Assembly (NCBI GenBank): GCA_027422505.1
Contig: JAPQWV010000300.1
Location: forward strand, 372,001-436,000
Source of the DNA: Craterostigma plantagineum
Lineage: Eukaryota; Streptophyta; Magnoliopsida; Lamiales; Linderniaceae
Reading direction: 5' to 3'
Length of the DNA: 64,000 nt
Below are positions 1-11,563 of this stretch, one piece after another; the stretch's first letter is position 1; the number at the start of each line of letters is the position of its first letter. The translations under genes and the position numbers were made by a program. The notes under the pieces are model-generated. The model did not search any database. It saw nothing but the letters and a program-made list of their open reading frames with translations, and was not told the origin of the DNA.

Positions 1-311
1 TGCTGTTTTGTTTGGGCTGGGTTGATTGGTTGAGGTGGTTCAGTGGCTTATAAAACTCCCATTAGTTGATTTAAAGTCGAACATGACATTTCATTGCTAT
101 CAACCATTTTAAACACTAACTCAAACTCCTTCTGAGCAGACGAATACCTGAGTTGTCATATTACAAATGGTTTGCCAATTAAGTGAATATATTTTTCAGA
201 GATTTCTTCTCCTGAAGTAACAATCACTGTGAAGTATATGAACTTTGTAGTAAAGTGGAGCTTGATATATGTTATCTGAGCATTATTTAGATCCCAGGCT
301 TTCGTATAAAG
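1..311 (+). other. 5' flank / leader of the receptor kinase gene
   Basis: No coding exon is recognisable before the start codon at 312. The stretch is AT-rich and presumably holds the promoter and 5' UTR of the kinase gene. I see no convincing TATA box or upstream intron boundary that I would defend. Confidence 0.4.
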
Positions 312-3300
312 ATGATTTGGAAGGTTCATCTCACTTTGTTAGTTGCCTTGGTTCGTGATTTGCTCATAGCGGCATATACAAATCCCGATGGTATGCCCGC
401 TTATGTTTTGCTCGATTGATTATTGTCCATCCGATAATTGCCGTGATGTCTAATGTGATATTTAAACTTATACTATACCTTATGATATACCGCAAGATAG
501 TCTCATATATACAAAATACAATGGTTTATCTATGCAGTTCTTGCTCTACAAGGGCTGAAAAATGCATGGCATAATACACCTCCCAATTGGGTTGGGCCTG
601 ATCCTTGTTATGGCCATTGGGACAATGTGTATTGCTTCAATGGTCGAGTAGTCGCTCTGTGAGTTTCTTCTGTTGTTTGAAGACCTACAATCAATCATAT
701 TTTTGTTTTTTCAATATTTGCTTTTGAAATTTCAGAATATTTGGAAGCAGTGGTTTAAGTGGTCGGCTCACATCAGATATCGCCTTATTGTCTGAGTTGC
801 AAAAACTGTAGGATTATCTTCTCTAATTGTCATTGGGGATTATATTTCCTATAATATAACCTCCTTTTGAAAATTTCGTTCTTGTGGTTTGATGAACATT
901 CATCACTATTTTACATAATGCTGATAAGATATATTTTGCCCTGCATCGCACTGAACTATATGTGCATTTGATATATTTTTGAGTAAAAAAGTTGACTGAT
1001 CATTTGTCTTAGATTGAAGAACATAGACCCTGGCAACATTCTTGACAGTTGGACTGTTTTGTATGTTTGCTGCTTATATTAAGAAAAAACTGATGATGAT
1101 GCAGCTAAGTATCGTTGGAGGAACTTAAACTTCGAGATTTGATGAGATCATAGTGTTTATCTACCACGTCAGTCAGTGTTTGATTATTTTTTATCCTATT
1201 TGCTATTAAGATATTTCACATTGGATGTTTCTGCAAAGCGTTGTTACATTTCCGTGATGCAGTTTTCATAAATGGCCGTTATTTTAATGTTTCATTTCAT
1301 CTTTGATTCTTATTAGCGTAAATGTATTTTTACACGATATTACGTCGTTATATGTACTAGAGATTTATCCTCTAATAAAGGGCTGATGGGGAATCTTCCA
1401 GGGTCAATTGGAGATTTGAAGAAACTGACGCACTTGTAAGAAATTCAAGCAATTATTAAACGACTTGATGACATTAATTTTTTCTCCTAGACAAAAAAGA
1501 CATGCATATCATTGCAGGCTCCTTTCTGGTTGTGGATTTTCTGGTACAATACCACCATCAATTGGTTCTTTGCAAGAGCTGGTTGTCCTGTAAGAAATCA
1601 TAGGTTATTTTTGTTTCTTCTTTATTTAGTACCATGATCTTTCACACCAGAAAATTTGTCCGAATTCTTTTTTTTTTCTTGCAAAACTATATTCTTCACA
1701 TGTCTGATACTTTTAAAATCTCTTTAAGGTCACTTAATTCAAACAAATTTTCGGGCGAGATACCACCTACTATTGGTAATTTATCGAAGCTTACATATCT
1801 GGAGTTAGCTGACAACAACCTCAGTGGATCTCTTCCGATTTCTAGTGGAAACACATTGGGGCTTGATATGCTTGTTCGTACAAAGCACTTGTATGTATAT
1901 CTAATGCATTGCTGTCTACTAATATTTGTAGATGGATTTGAGGTACAGTGTTTATCGTTAACTTAGACCTGAACAAAATTTCTACAGTCATCTTGATTCG
2001 AATCAGTTATCTGGTCCTATACCACCTCAGCTTTTCAGATCTGGAATGCAACTTGTGCATTTGTAAGTATCTCTTAGGTTCAAATGAACCGTAAGTTGAA
2101 TAAGACATGGGATAACAATTTCTATCCTTTCTTACTTCATATTAAATGGGAGATGGTTCACTATGTAACTTTTCCCCATGTTTAATGAGTAGGATACTTC
2201 ATAACAATCAGTTAAGTGGAACTATACCTTCGACGCTGGACTTGCCCAGAATCTGGAAATTGTGTAAGCTAAGCAGCCTTGTGATTTTCGTCTTTCTTTC
2301 TAGATAAAATATCGTTTCTTTACCCCAGATGAGGAGCTATTGCTCATTAAGTCAACCTATTTAAGAAACTTGCAAAATAATGTCATTTGTATACGGTAGG
2401 CGACTCGACAGGAACTCTTTAGTCGGACCGATTCCAAAGAATCTCAGCAGCCTCATCTATCTCCAGGAATTGTAAGTCAAAAAATGATAAATTTCTATTT
2501 TTGTTCAAGATCATTACTGCTGATTTCTTTTCAGGAACCTATCAAACAATATGTTAGATGGATCTTTGCCCGACCTTACTGGAATGAATATGCTCAACTC
2601 TCTGTAAGGCCAAATGTTATTTCATTGAGTTCATAATCATATATTTGGTTCTGAGTGATGCATGAGTTTAATTCTTAAGACATTTAGAGAAAAAACACTG
2701 TTTGTGATCGAGCAATGGGATTTTTTACTAGCAGCCACTACTTTTGCAGGGATATGAGCAACAATGGATTTGATCCGATGCCCATTCCATCATGGTTGTC
2801 ATCTCTGTTTCCCTTGAGCTCGTTATCTCTGTTGTCCTTGAGTTCATTGTATCATCCCTCTCTCTCTCTCTCTCTCACACACTCTCTCTCTCTCTCACTA
2901 TATATATATGCTACTCTATTCTTATATGCATATTCTGCATACTCACTCAGCTTTTGCTTCCATGGCATTGCATACTTGTATAGTAACTCGAAGAATTTGC
3001 AGGATAATGGATAAGACACAACTTCATGGGGCACTGCCAAATTCTCTATTTAGTCTCCCTGAGTTGCAGACTGTGTAAGTAACTCGTCAGGATGCAAAAT
3101 TATACAGGATTCATGGAACTCAAATACACATATTATTTTGCTTGTGCATATTTCAATAACAGTTACTACAATGAGAGTTTTCTCTTATTTCCTTTCTTTG
3201 AATCAGTTCCATGAAGCACAATCAGATCAATGGTACGTTGACTTTTGACCCAAAAGACAGTAGCCATCTACAGCTGATTGACCTGGAAGATAACAACATC

Positions 3301-6075
3301 AAATTCGTTTCCCCGGGCACCGGTTACAGTTTCGAAGTCATGTAATATTTTGTCTGCATTCAAAGTCCTCTTTGCATAAATTTTTATCATGATTTAGAAA
3401 TTGTCGTTTAACCTATGCAGACTTGTAAAGAATCCAATATGTAATGGAGATTCAGCGGATTACTGTACAATTCCACGGCAATCTAACTTCTCATACCAAG
3501 TACCACAGCAAAATTGCATATTGTCGTGGTGCAACTCAGATCAAGTTTCTAGCCCAAGCTGCGCATGTGAAAATCCATTCTCTGGAACAATAAGTTTCAA
3601 ATTTCCTCCATTTTCCAACTTTGGAAATTCCTCAACCTTTTGCTTACTCAAAGAGAAAATAATGTCAGCATTACAATCCTCTAAGCTTCCCGTCGGTGTA
3701 ATATCTTTTTCTAATCCCTCAAGAGATATAGACAACAAACTTAACGTGCCTGTGCAATTTTGCCCGTCTGGCGAAAGCTCTTTCAATCGCACAGAAGTTC
3801 CGGGCATCACATTCCTTTTCACAGATCAGAATCATAGTATAATAGAAGGTTTCGGACCATATAATCTCATCGGAGATGAGTATCCGCATTTCCATGGTAC
3901 AACCATGTTTTTATTTATGCCCCAACATTTGTTTTCAACGGTTTTCAACCAACTTTGGCTATCTTACAGATCGATCCCAAAACTTGGTGGGCATAGGGAT
4001 CATCGTTGGAGCTTCTGTTGGCGGAATCTTTCTATTGCTGTTGTTAGTTGTCGGAGGAGTGTATGCATGCAGACGGAAGAAAAAAGATGAAACTTCTGTT
4101 AGGAAAAGCGGTCCTTTCGGTAAGAGATTCTAGGTCTTCTAACATTGAGAGTTATATATCACTGACCTTTCGCTTTGATATGCATGCAGCAACTTGGGAT
4201 ATAAATTTAAGTAGTGGTGGTATCCCTCAGTTAAAGGGAGCAAGAAACTTCACCTTTGAAGAACTTCAGAAAGCAACGAATAACTTCACAGAGACGAATG
4301 CTCTCGGAAATGGTGGATATGGGAAGGTTGGCCTCATTTCATGCTCTTTCGTTATATCTGCGAAAATCTTATCGTAGTTCTCTACTATTTGTACATTTCT
4401 CAGGTGTATAGAGGAAATCTACCAAACGGTCAAATGGTAGCCATTAAACGAGCTCAACAAGGATCAATGCAGGGCGGTTCCGAGTTCAAAACTGAGATAG
4501 AACTCCTCTCGAGAGTTCATCACAAGAACGTCGTCAGTTTGGTGGGCTTTTGCTTCGATCAAGGCGAACAAATGCTTGTGTACGAATACATTACAAATGG
4601 AACACTAAAGGATGGCCTTTCGGGTACTTTTTTAGTTACTTGATTACTTCCCATATCAAAATGTTCATCTTTCGCAGGATATTATCCTTCGATTTCGTAA
4701 ATTTATACTTTTTTTCGCAGGACGAAGCGGTATACATTTGGACTGGGGCAGGCGGCTTCGAATAGCACTCGGGGCAGCTCGAGGCTTACATTACCTTCAC
4801 GAGCTCGCGAATCCTCCCATCATACACAGAGACATAAAATCGAACAATATTCTTTTGGACGCTCGATTGAATGCTAAGGTAGCCGATTTTGGCCTCTCCA
4901 AGCCTCTCGGCGATGGCGAAAGGGATCATGTCACCACGCAAGTCAAAGGCACGATGGTCAGTATATTCTAAACTAAACACTAGTATTTTAGCACACGATG
5001 TGTGTGCATAAAATATAAATAATATAATAATTATTATATCTACCAGTGATGTCATGGCCTGTTGGTCAAGGCTGCGGCCTCAATTATTTATGGGGGGAAG
5101 TCCCAAAATCGATTCTCCTTCCTAATGATTGTACATCAAACTCAACATGTTGTATCATCACATATTGTTTTTCTTTTCCACATTGAATTTTGCATACCTA
5201 ATGCAGCCTTAGTGAGTGTCATATATGGACTTGGACTAGTGTGGTTGACCTGGTTGGTGTGATTTACAGGCTATTGCACTGACTCCCGGGATTTACCTGG
5301 TCTCGGGTCGCCAATCATATATATCTTTATGAAAATATTTAATACGTGAAATTTTTAAAACTTTAATTCGGTTGTTTTCAAGTATATAGAAAACCAATTG
5401 ATTGTTCTGATGTAACTGGTATAAAATAATCGAAGGGTAAAATTGTTGTCAACACGCCATGTCAAATTGCTTGATGAGCAGTTAGTCTACTAAGGTGCTC
5501 GCTGCTCGCCCGTTTACATGCACTATAGAAAATTCGTTCTCGTAATGCTTGTAGAAAAACTAATCCTTTCTTTCTTCTTTTCTTAGGGATACTTAGATCC
5601 CGAGTACTACATGACCCAACAGCTGACAGAGAAGAGCGACGTATACAGCTTCGGCGTCCTCCTATTCGAACTCCTAACCTCCCGAAGGCCCATCGAGAGG
5701 GGCAAGTACATCGTTCGAGAAGTGAAGCTTGCAATGAACGCATCGAAGGAGATGTACGACCTCCGAGGCATCCTCGACCCTCTCGTCGTCAGTTGTTCGA
5801 GCGCATCGACCCTTAGCATCGAGAAATTCGTCGACCTTGCGTTTAAGTGCGTGCAAGAATTGGGCACCAACAGGCCTACGATGGGCGAGGTTGTGAAGGA
5901 GATTGAGAGTTCGATGGCGTTGGCTGGTCTGAACCCTAATTTCGAATCGGCGACTGCTTCTGCTAGCTATGAAGGGACGACGGCGAATGGCAAGAGTTTC
6001 GAGCATCCTTACAGTAATGAGAGCCTCTTTGCGTATAACGAGGGTTATCTTCCTTCGAAGCTGGTTCCCAAGTAA
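312..6075 (+). CDS. LRR receptor-like kinase, LRR-VIII-1 (HPCA1/At5g49770-like)
   Basis: Membrane receptor kinase split over 19 exons: 312-390, 538-658, 736-807, 1361-1435, 1518-1589, 1729-1890, 1988-2062, 2193-2263, 2400-2471, 2535-2603, 2750-2848, 3003-3074, 3207-3341, 3421-3896, 3970-4119, 4190-4326, 4404-4623, 4721-4956, 5587-6075 (stop TAA). All junctions are GT-AG and most LRR exons are 69-75 nt with phase-2 junctions, as is usual for LRR genes. The product is about 960 aa, the usual family length. It has a signal peptide (exon 1), an LRR N-cap ending in DPCYGHW, about ten LRRs, and a Cys-containing juxtamembrane ectodomain (CILSWC, then CAC). A TM helix is encoded in 3970-4119. The kinase shows [17 protein letters not shown] (catalytic Lys), [13 protein letters not shown] and [11 protein letters not shown], so it is an RD, probably active kinase. 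Exon 2193-2263 is one base short (see findings). The ligand is unknown; similarity to the peroxide-sensing HPCA1 group is family knowledge, not proof. Confidence 0.9.
2856..2912. repeat. (CT)n/(CA)n/(TA)n microsatellite in an LRR intron
   Basis: A run of CT dinucleotides interrupted by CACACA and ending in TATATATA lies directly after the donor site of the 2750-2848 exon. It adds pyrimidine tract within the intron and creates spurious Ser/Leu-rich reading frames. Confidence 0.85.
5045..5330 (+). mobile_element. tRNA-derived SINE-like insertion in the last kinase intron
   Basis: The 630-bp last intron (4957-5586) holds a segment with a box-A-like TGGCCTGTTGGTCAAGGC and a box-B-like AATCGATTCTCC, as in tRNA-derived plant SINEs. 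Its 3' part (GTGTGGTTGACCTGGTTGG followed by CCGGGATTTACC) resembles the 3' part of the insertion at 42113-42276, which argues for one SINE family. A TATATCT flanks both sides and may be the target duplication. It is not expected to affect coding if the intron is spliced. Confidence 0.6.
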
Positions 6076-6185
6076 ATACTTGTGTCCCTTTTTCTCTCTA
6101 CCCTTCTGTTAATAATATATGGTGTGGTGTTTGTTTTTGTGTGATATTGGATTGCTGCACTTTGCTTGTTATGCTGTGTTGGTTG

Positions 6186-6191
6186 AATAAA
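6186..6191 (+). terminator. Candidate poly(A) signal of the receptor kinase gene
   Basis: AATAAA lies 111 bp after the stop codon in a T-rich 3' region, a normal spacing for a plant transcript end. Confidence 0.45.
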
Positions 6192-6875
6192 TGCTTATTA
6201 CAGCATTGTAGGAAAACCATTTGAATGTCCAATTCTGAGGATTTTTCCCTAGTGTCTTTGTGGGAATTGTGGTATGATATTTATATTAGTCTGAATTCTT
6301 GAGTCAGCTCATTGGTTTCTCAAGGAAAGGGAGAAAATAAAATACATACTCATTCCCCTCATTGGTTTCCGTCTATGATCTCGGGGTTTTCTTGGCGATT
6401 CTTGATATTTGGGGTCTTGGAAATTGAATTGTGGTATGTCGTGTGTGTGTGTGTTTTTTTTTTTTTTTGTTCAGAAATCCAAATTGGAATAAAATTACAA
6501 AACTCCATTTCAGTGCACGGATGAATCGAATTTTCTAATTTTGATTTTTAACTATATCTCACGCATTCTTATCTTAAAACAATAAATTTTGGCTTATTTA
6601 TGAATTTAATTATCTGTGATCAAAGAATCGGGATTAGTGCTTGATAGTAATCGGTATGAAGTTGTGTAGTATATCACACACTTCTCTCTCTATGTATATC
6701 TTGCATTACTTCACATACGAATATGAAGTAAAAAAAAAAGGTGTTATATGCATTACATATATAAATGAAAACTACCAATAGATGACACAAACCATCGAAT
6801 ATTGGATTTCCTTCTATGACATATATTTCTTTATAGCCTTTATACAAACGACACAATCATGTTCGGCCACTAACC
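6192..6875. other. Intergenic spacer between two convergent genes
   Basis: AT-rich DNA with a short GT/T run (about 6440-6468). I see no exon or repeat family. The 3' ends of the kinase gene (+) and the START gene (-) face each other here. Confidence 0.5.
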
Positions 6876-9058
6876 TTAGTGGGTCATAGCCAACACTTGC
6901 TTTTTAAGGTTTTCAATAATCATCACAATTTTTGTATTCAATCGATTCACAAAGCACTTGGGCAACCATCCAGCGGGATCCAACTAAAAGTATTAAAAAT
7001 ATTAAAATCAACAAATGGATGTTTTTCTAAAATAAATCAATTATTCAAAAATAGTGCTTACTTGGGCTATGTAAGTAACCATGCAAGAATCATCATCTTC
7101 AAGCTTCTCCACAACCCAACCAGATTGTAATAAAAGCCCTCTTATTGAGTTGTCTTTCTTGGGATGCAAACCTTCTGCTATTTCTTTGGGCAGTGAAGCC
7201 ACTGCAACAACCTATTTATAATGTAATTATAAAAAAAGATCTGTTGGATTATAATTTAATCTCTTTAATGTATAAAAATAAAATTTATTATTACCATAGT
7301 CCCATCATCCATGGCTTCTCTTCGTTCGTAGACGATGAATTCTCTGTTCCTAAACAACGGTTTTGCTTTGTCTCCAAATCTAAGACGAATGATGCTTAGG
7401 TTTGCTCCGAGGTCTTTGATGTACTTTGCCTCTATTAAATCTGAATCCCACTCCTGCACATATATTATTACACAAATATTGAAATATATTATATATCAAT
7501 TGAATTTCCTTAAGTTTCAAGGGAAGTTTTTCATATTCTTTTTCATAATATATTGTTCCCCTTTAGCATATTAATTTAGTTTTCCTTAAGTAAATAAGAA
7601 GTCATGGTATTTATGTGTAAGGTTTAGAAAAATTGAAGCTAGTTCTATTTTGAAGTGAGTAATATGGGAAATAAAACATATACAATTAAAATATAATTGA
7701 AAAGAATGCATCCTAGACAAATAATAATCGTCACATCAATCCACGAAAAAAAAAAGAACTCGCCTCCCAATCAACATAATAAAATGCAATCAGCCTAAAA
7801 GTGAATGTACTTCTAATTTAGCACATTCAAGACATATGCTAATATCTAAAAAATATATTAAATAAATCTTTGAATATATGATTAAATAATATCAATTTTA
7901 AATTATTTCAGTATTTTAATGACAAATTATAGTTAAATGATTTTTCAATTTCATGTTTGATGTAATAGGAGATTTGCTATGGTGCCCACCTACCGTGAGC
8001 AACATAAGCAAATCTCTCAATTTTTTGCATTTTTTCGATTCTCAACAACGTCAACATCTCACTAGACCATCTGATATACATTGCTAACTTAAATCACCCT
8101 CTCCAACATGTTAATTTTTAAGAAAAATCATTATTTATTATTCACATGTGGACGACGTAATGATGTGATGATTTTCTTAAAAATTAACATGCTGGAGAGG
8201 GTGATTTAGGTTGGCAATGTATACGAGAGGGTATAGTGAGATGTTGGCGTTGTTAAGAATCGAAGAAACTCAAAAATTGAGAGATTTGCTTATGGTGCTC
8301 ACGGTAGGTGGGCACCATAGCAAATCTCGATGCAATAGTGTTTAATTAATAATAATTTTTAATTATTCATCGACGGCAAAATGGTAATTAAAATGAAATT
8401 GACACACTAAATAGCAGTTACTATATGGTGCTATCCCTTAATAAAATGGATAGGTGGATAGATATAATTGAAATAACCTAACTACACGAAACTTTTAAGT
8501 TCTTTTTTTTCATAAAAGGAAATAAACAAAACAAAAAATTCAAATCATGATCATTTTTTTCTAGTTAATCTTCTCAATTGCCCTTAGAAAGCTTATACAG
8601 ATGTCAAGGTAAAATAGAAGAAGAGAAAAAATGTCACAATCACTTACCAAAAAAAAAAACTTTACCTTGGCAGCATCAATGGCGTTAGCAACCTTCATAA
8701 ACTGCTGTGGCGAAACCGATCTCAGCTTTCTTATGCTTCTGAAAGTGTGGAATGATCCTGACCGTCGATTCGATATCTCAAACCCATCTCTATCGTCCTT
8801 CGCAACGATCTTTTTCCACCCACACTCATTTAAATCCTCAGCATTATTGTTGCTATTATTATTACTGTTCGAAGAAGCCCAAAGAAGCTCTTGGATGCAA
8901 TTTTCGCTTGCGTGGCAAACGTATCTCCTCAATGAATCCTCGCTTATAAACCTATTATAATCAAATATATACGTTTATTACATAAAAATGATATACATTT
9001 ATGTAATAATAGGTTAGGGTTACCAAGATATGCTGCAAGAAGAAGGGATACTAGGCAT
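6876..9058 (-). CDS. START-domain (StAR-related lipid transfer) protein
   Basis: Five exons on the minus strand read without interruption: 9058-9024, 8951-8666, 7453-7295, 7211-7062, 6983-6876 (stop TAA). All have GT-AG junctions and together encode 245 aa. The start ATG at 9058 follows an in-frame upstream stop and joins cleanly to the next exon. A low-complexity Ser/Asn stretch near residue 40 is followed by START-type sequence: GWKKIVAKDDRDGFEI, then EWDSDLIEAKYI, LFRNREFIVYERR, VAVASLPKEI, SGWVVEKL and LDPAGWLPKCFVNRLN. These match the START fold, which binds a lipid in a hydrophobic pocket. I see no TM segment and no targeting signal I would trust, so a soluble lipid-binding or lipid-transfer role is inferred. 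The protein is compact, essentially a lone START domain. Intron 7454-8665 contains a MITE. A retrotransposon lies about 260 bp upstream and may now form part of the promoter region. Confidence 0.82.
7969..8328. mobile_element. Mutator-type MITE with long TIRs (copy 1)
   Basis: Long inverted ends (GAGATTTGCTATGGTGCCCACC and its complement) make this 360-bp element almost fully foldable. It is flanked by GATGTAATAG (7959-7968) and GATGCAATAG (8329-8338), a 9-10 bp target duplication with one mismatch, as expected for Mutator-like elements. It lies in the large intron of the START gene. Related copies are at 41711-42072 and 55767-55879. There is no coding capacity. Confidence 0.8.
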
Positions 9059-9314
9059 TGTTGGGCAGCTCTTTTGCTTGACTTGTTCAATACCAAGATT
9101 TTAATGAGAATCAATACAAGGTAAAATTATGTGTGTGTTATTATATAGAATTAAGACAAGGTCGGAAAGTACAATGTAAGATTGTTGTAAGGACAGAAAG
9201 ATAGGGATGGATTATTTGTTCCGTGAGAAATAATAATGTGATGAAGTGGGGCGAATAGAATTATAGAAGCACATGGAATGCCAGGAAATAACTTCATGAT
9301 TATATATATATATA
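9059..9314. other. 5' flank of the START gene
   Basis: AT-rich upstream DNA of the minus-strand START gene, ending in a (TA)n tract at 9301-9314 that was the insertion target of the adjoining retrotransposon. No promoter element can be assigned with confidence. Confidence 0.45.
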
Positions 9315-9866
9315 TGTTGGGGCTGAGCGGTAATTCTTCGGGCACAGCGGAAGGTTGATTTTGGACTCGCGACAATTTTGTTGGGATTAAAGCCGAAATG
9401 ACACCGAGAGAACACCGAGATTTTTACGTGGTTCGGCCAATACCGCCTACCTCCACGGAGAGCACCAGCTTTACTATATTGAGAATATTACACCGTACAA
9501 AATAACGCTCGTGTTTAAACCCAAACCCGAGACCCCTTACCCACCCGGGTAATATTTTTGTACCTATTCCAAACTACCCCAGTAAAACAAAAACTCGCTC
9601 TCACCCTTATCCACCCGGATAAGTTTACCTCTCACTATTACTCTCTAACTGAACTTCTCACTTAATTTGGGATGATAATAACTGAAGACTCCTCAGCCTA
9701 TTTATAGATGTCTTCAGCTCTTCTGGACCACTCAAAACCGGTGGCCAGGAATCCGCCGCGTCGCCAGTTGATATGAGCCGCTCATTCTTTATCTTTAAGA
9801 TTTTTCTTTTTCTTTTACATATATAAAATAATATTATTTTTTTCTTTTTAGGCGGCTGGCCCAACA
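9315..9866 (-). repeat. 3' LTR of the TR-GAG element
   Basis: 552 bp, bounded by TGTTGGGG and GGCCCAACA. The minus strand carries a TATA box (CTATAAATAGG) at about 9697-9710. It is almost identical to 11564-12115. Confidence 0.88.
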
Positions 9867-9880
9867 ATTCTCCCCCGCCA
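9867..9880 (-). promoter_or_regulatory. Polypurine tract of the TR-GAG element
   Basis: On the minus strand the sequence next to the 3' LTR reads GGCGGGGGAGAAT, a standard plus-strand priming tract. Confidence 0.75.
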
Positions 9881-10044
9881 GCCGCAACGACACCTATCCG
9901 AGCATCGTCTTCAGCACCGTCAAGCACTCATCCCAGCGAGTCTGTCCGAGAGTAACCCGTTCGTAATTACCACGAACGTCCATTGGCCTTCCTTGTACCA
10001 GCTACACATATCCGAATCAAGAAATTAGGTCCTACCAACTTGAT

Positions 10045-11415
10045 TCACCCGCGGCCAATCCTATGTGCAGCTGCCGAACCGACTCTACCCGTCGATTCTG
10101 AAGAGGGACTTCGACGCAACCCCTTCTCCAGCAGGACTTTCCTTCTCACCATCGTCTGCATTTCCACCACGCGCGCGCGATTTTCGTGAACCATCGAAGT
10201 CAAAGTGTTTTGTACCACACTCCCGTCCAGACGATACAAACCTCCACGCTCTTCTCCTTTCAGTAGGACTTCTTCGCCACGTGTGATTTTACAGACTCCC
10301 CCTGCTATGAAACTCCCATAGCCCTTGGAATCTAACTGGCTCAAGGATATTAAATTCTTCCGTAACTTTGGGACAAAGATCACACCACCCAAAGCTCGCA
10401 CCGCTCCGTCAGTCATTTTGATCTTCACAGTTCCGACACCACAAACCGTCTGACGGTATCCATCAGCCATGGAGACCGAACCTCTTCGTATCTTCTGGAA
10501 CGTATCAAAATATTTTCTTTCGGAGCAAATATGGTACTTCGACCCCGAATCCAATATCCATTCATCCTGAGAACGAGCGTCATCATTGTAGACCGTGAGA
10601 ACGTCTACAACATCATCTGTATCCTGTGCTATCATGGCTGTGGAATTTTTCTCGCCATTCCCGTCCTTCCTCCAAGTCGGACAGTTCCTCTTGATATGTC
10701 CCGGCTCACCACACTTGTAGCACATGATTCCCTTCCCGCCATTCTTTGATTTGGACCTGCTGCTACCTCCAAATTCCCTGGCGTGAAACCTTCCTCTACG
10801 ATTCTCCCCATGAATAGCCAACGCCGAATTTTGGCTATCTCCATAATTTGATCGTCTCCTCTTTTCATGCGCCAAAAGAGTTGACTGCACATCCACCATC
10901 TTCACCGTCGTCTTTCCGTACAAGATGGTTGTGACCAAATTATCATAAGAATCAGGAAGCGAGGTAAGAAGTAAAAGGGCTTTATCTTCTTCCTCCAACT
11001 TTACTTCAACTTTTATAAGTTGATCCACAAGTCCGTTGAACACGCTAATATGATCCATGAGATTCCCACCTTCCTCCATCTTCAGCCGGTACAGCTCCCG
11101 CTTCAGATCTAACTTTGTGGTTAAGTTCTTCCCGAGATGCAACTCCTCCAACTTCGCCCACAAGTCTGGTGCAGAATCCTCATTAACAACATTATTAATA
11201 ATGTTATCCGCAATGTACAGACGGATTGTGCTGACACATCTTGACCCCAAATCCTCCCAGTCTTCTTGTGTCATTTTCTCCGGCTTTCCCTTTTCCCCTT
11301 TCAAAGCCTTAGCCAACCCTTGATGAACAAGAATATCCTTCACTCGTCTCTGCCACAGAGTGAAACTCCCCGTACCATCAAATTGCCGCACTTTGAAACT
11401 GCTCTCCGTCGCCAT
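10045..11415 (-). CDS. Copia gag with partial protease (456 aa)
   Basis: A single open frame on the minus strand. The N-terminal part is the copia capsid-like domain (about residues 5-190: FDGTGSFTLWQRRV, then LWAKLEELHLGK and LTSLPDSYDNLV). A CCHC zinc knuckle CYKCGEPGHIKRNC follows near residue 235. Next come the aspartic protease motif WILDSGS near residue 287 and the start of a gag-pre-integrase segment (LISLSQLDSKGYG) near residue 357. The frame then runs into unrelated Arg/Ser-rich sequence and stops; no integrase or RT follows. The product could form particles and package its own RNA while borrowing polymerase and integrase. The frame is undamaged, unlike most coding remnants in this window. 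Confidence 0.85.
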   Translation of the reverse strand: MATESSFKVRQFDGTGSFTLWQRRVKDILVHQGLAKALKGEKGKPEKMTQEDWEDLGSRCVSTIRLYIADNIINNVVNEDSAPDLWAKLEELHLGKNLTTKLDLKRELYRLKMEEGGNLMDHISVFNGLVDQLIKVEVKLEEEDKALLLLTSLPDSYDNLVTTILYGKTTVKMVDVQSTLLAHEKRRRSNYGDSQNSALAIHGENRRGRFHAREFGGSSRSKSKNGGKGIMCYKCGEPGHIKRNCPTWRKDGNGEKNSTAMIAQDTDDVVDVLTVYNDDARSQDEWILDSGSKYHICSERKYFDTFQKIRRGSVSMADGYRQTVCGVGTVKIKMTDGAVRALGGVIFVPKLRKNLISLSQLDSKGYGSFIAGGVCKITRGEEVLLKGEERGGLYRLDGSVVQNTLTSMVHENRARVVEMQTMVRRKVLLEKGLRRSPSSESTGRVGSAAAHRIGRG

Positions 11416-11544
11416 TATCCTTGCAGAGATTCAACAGCTTTGGCCCGACAGTGGCTCCCCCGTAACGAACCTTCTTGATATCTTTTCTGATGTGGAAGAT
11501 CAGACAAAGCTGCAACCACAGAGCATACTCAGAATATCAATTAG

Positions 11545-11563
11545 GCTTGGCTCTGATACCACT
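11545..11563 (-). promoter_or_regulatory. Primer-binding site, initiator-Met tRNA type
   Basis: On the minus strand TGGTATCAGAGCC starts a few bases after the 5' LTR end, the usual plant copia primer site complementary to the 3' end of initiator methionine tRNA. Confidence 0.85.

Noticed and set aside
1010..1062. Extra LRR exon between 807 and 1361
   Set aside because: It has a plausible AG and GT but no LRR pattern, and the flanking exons already join in frame.
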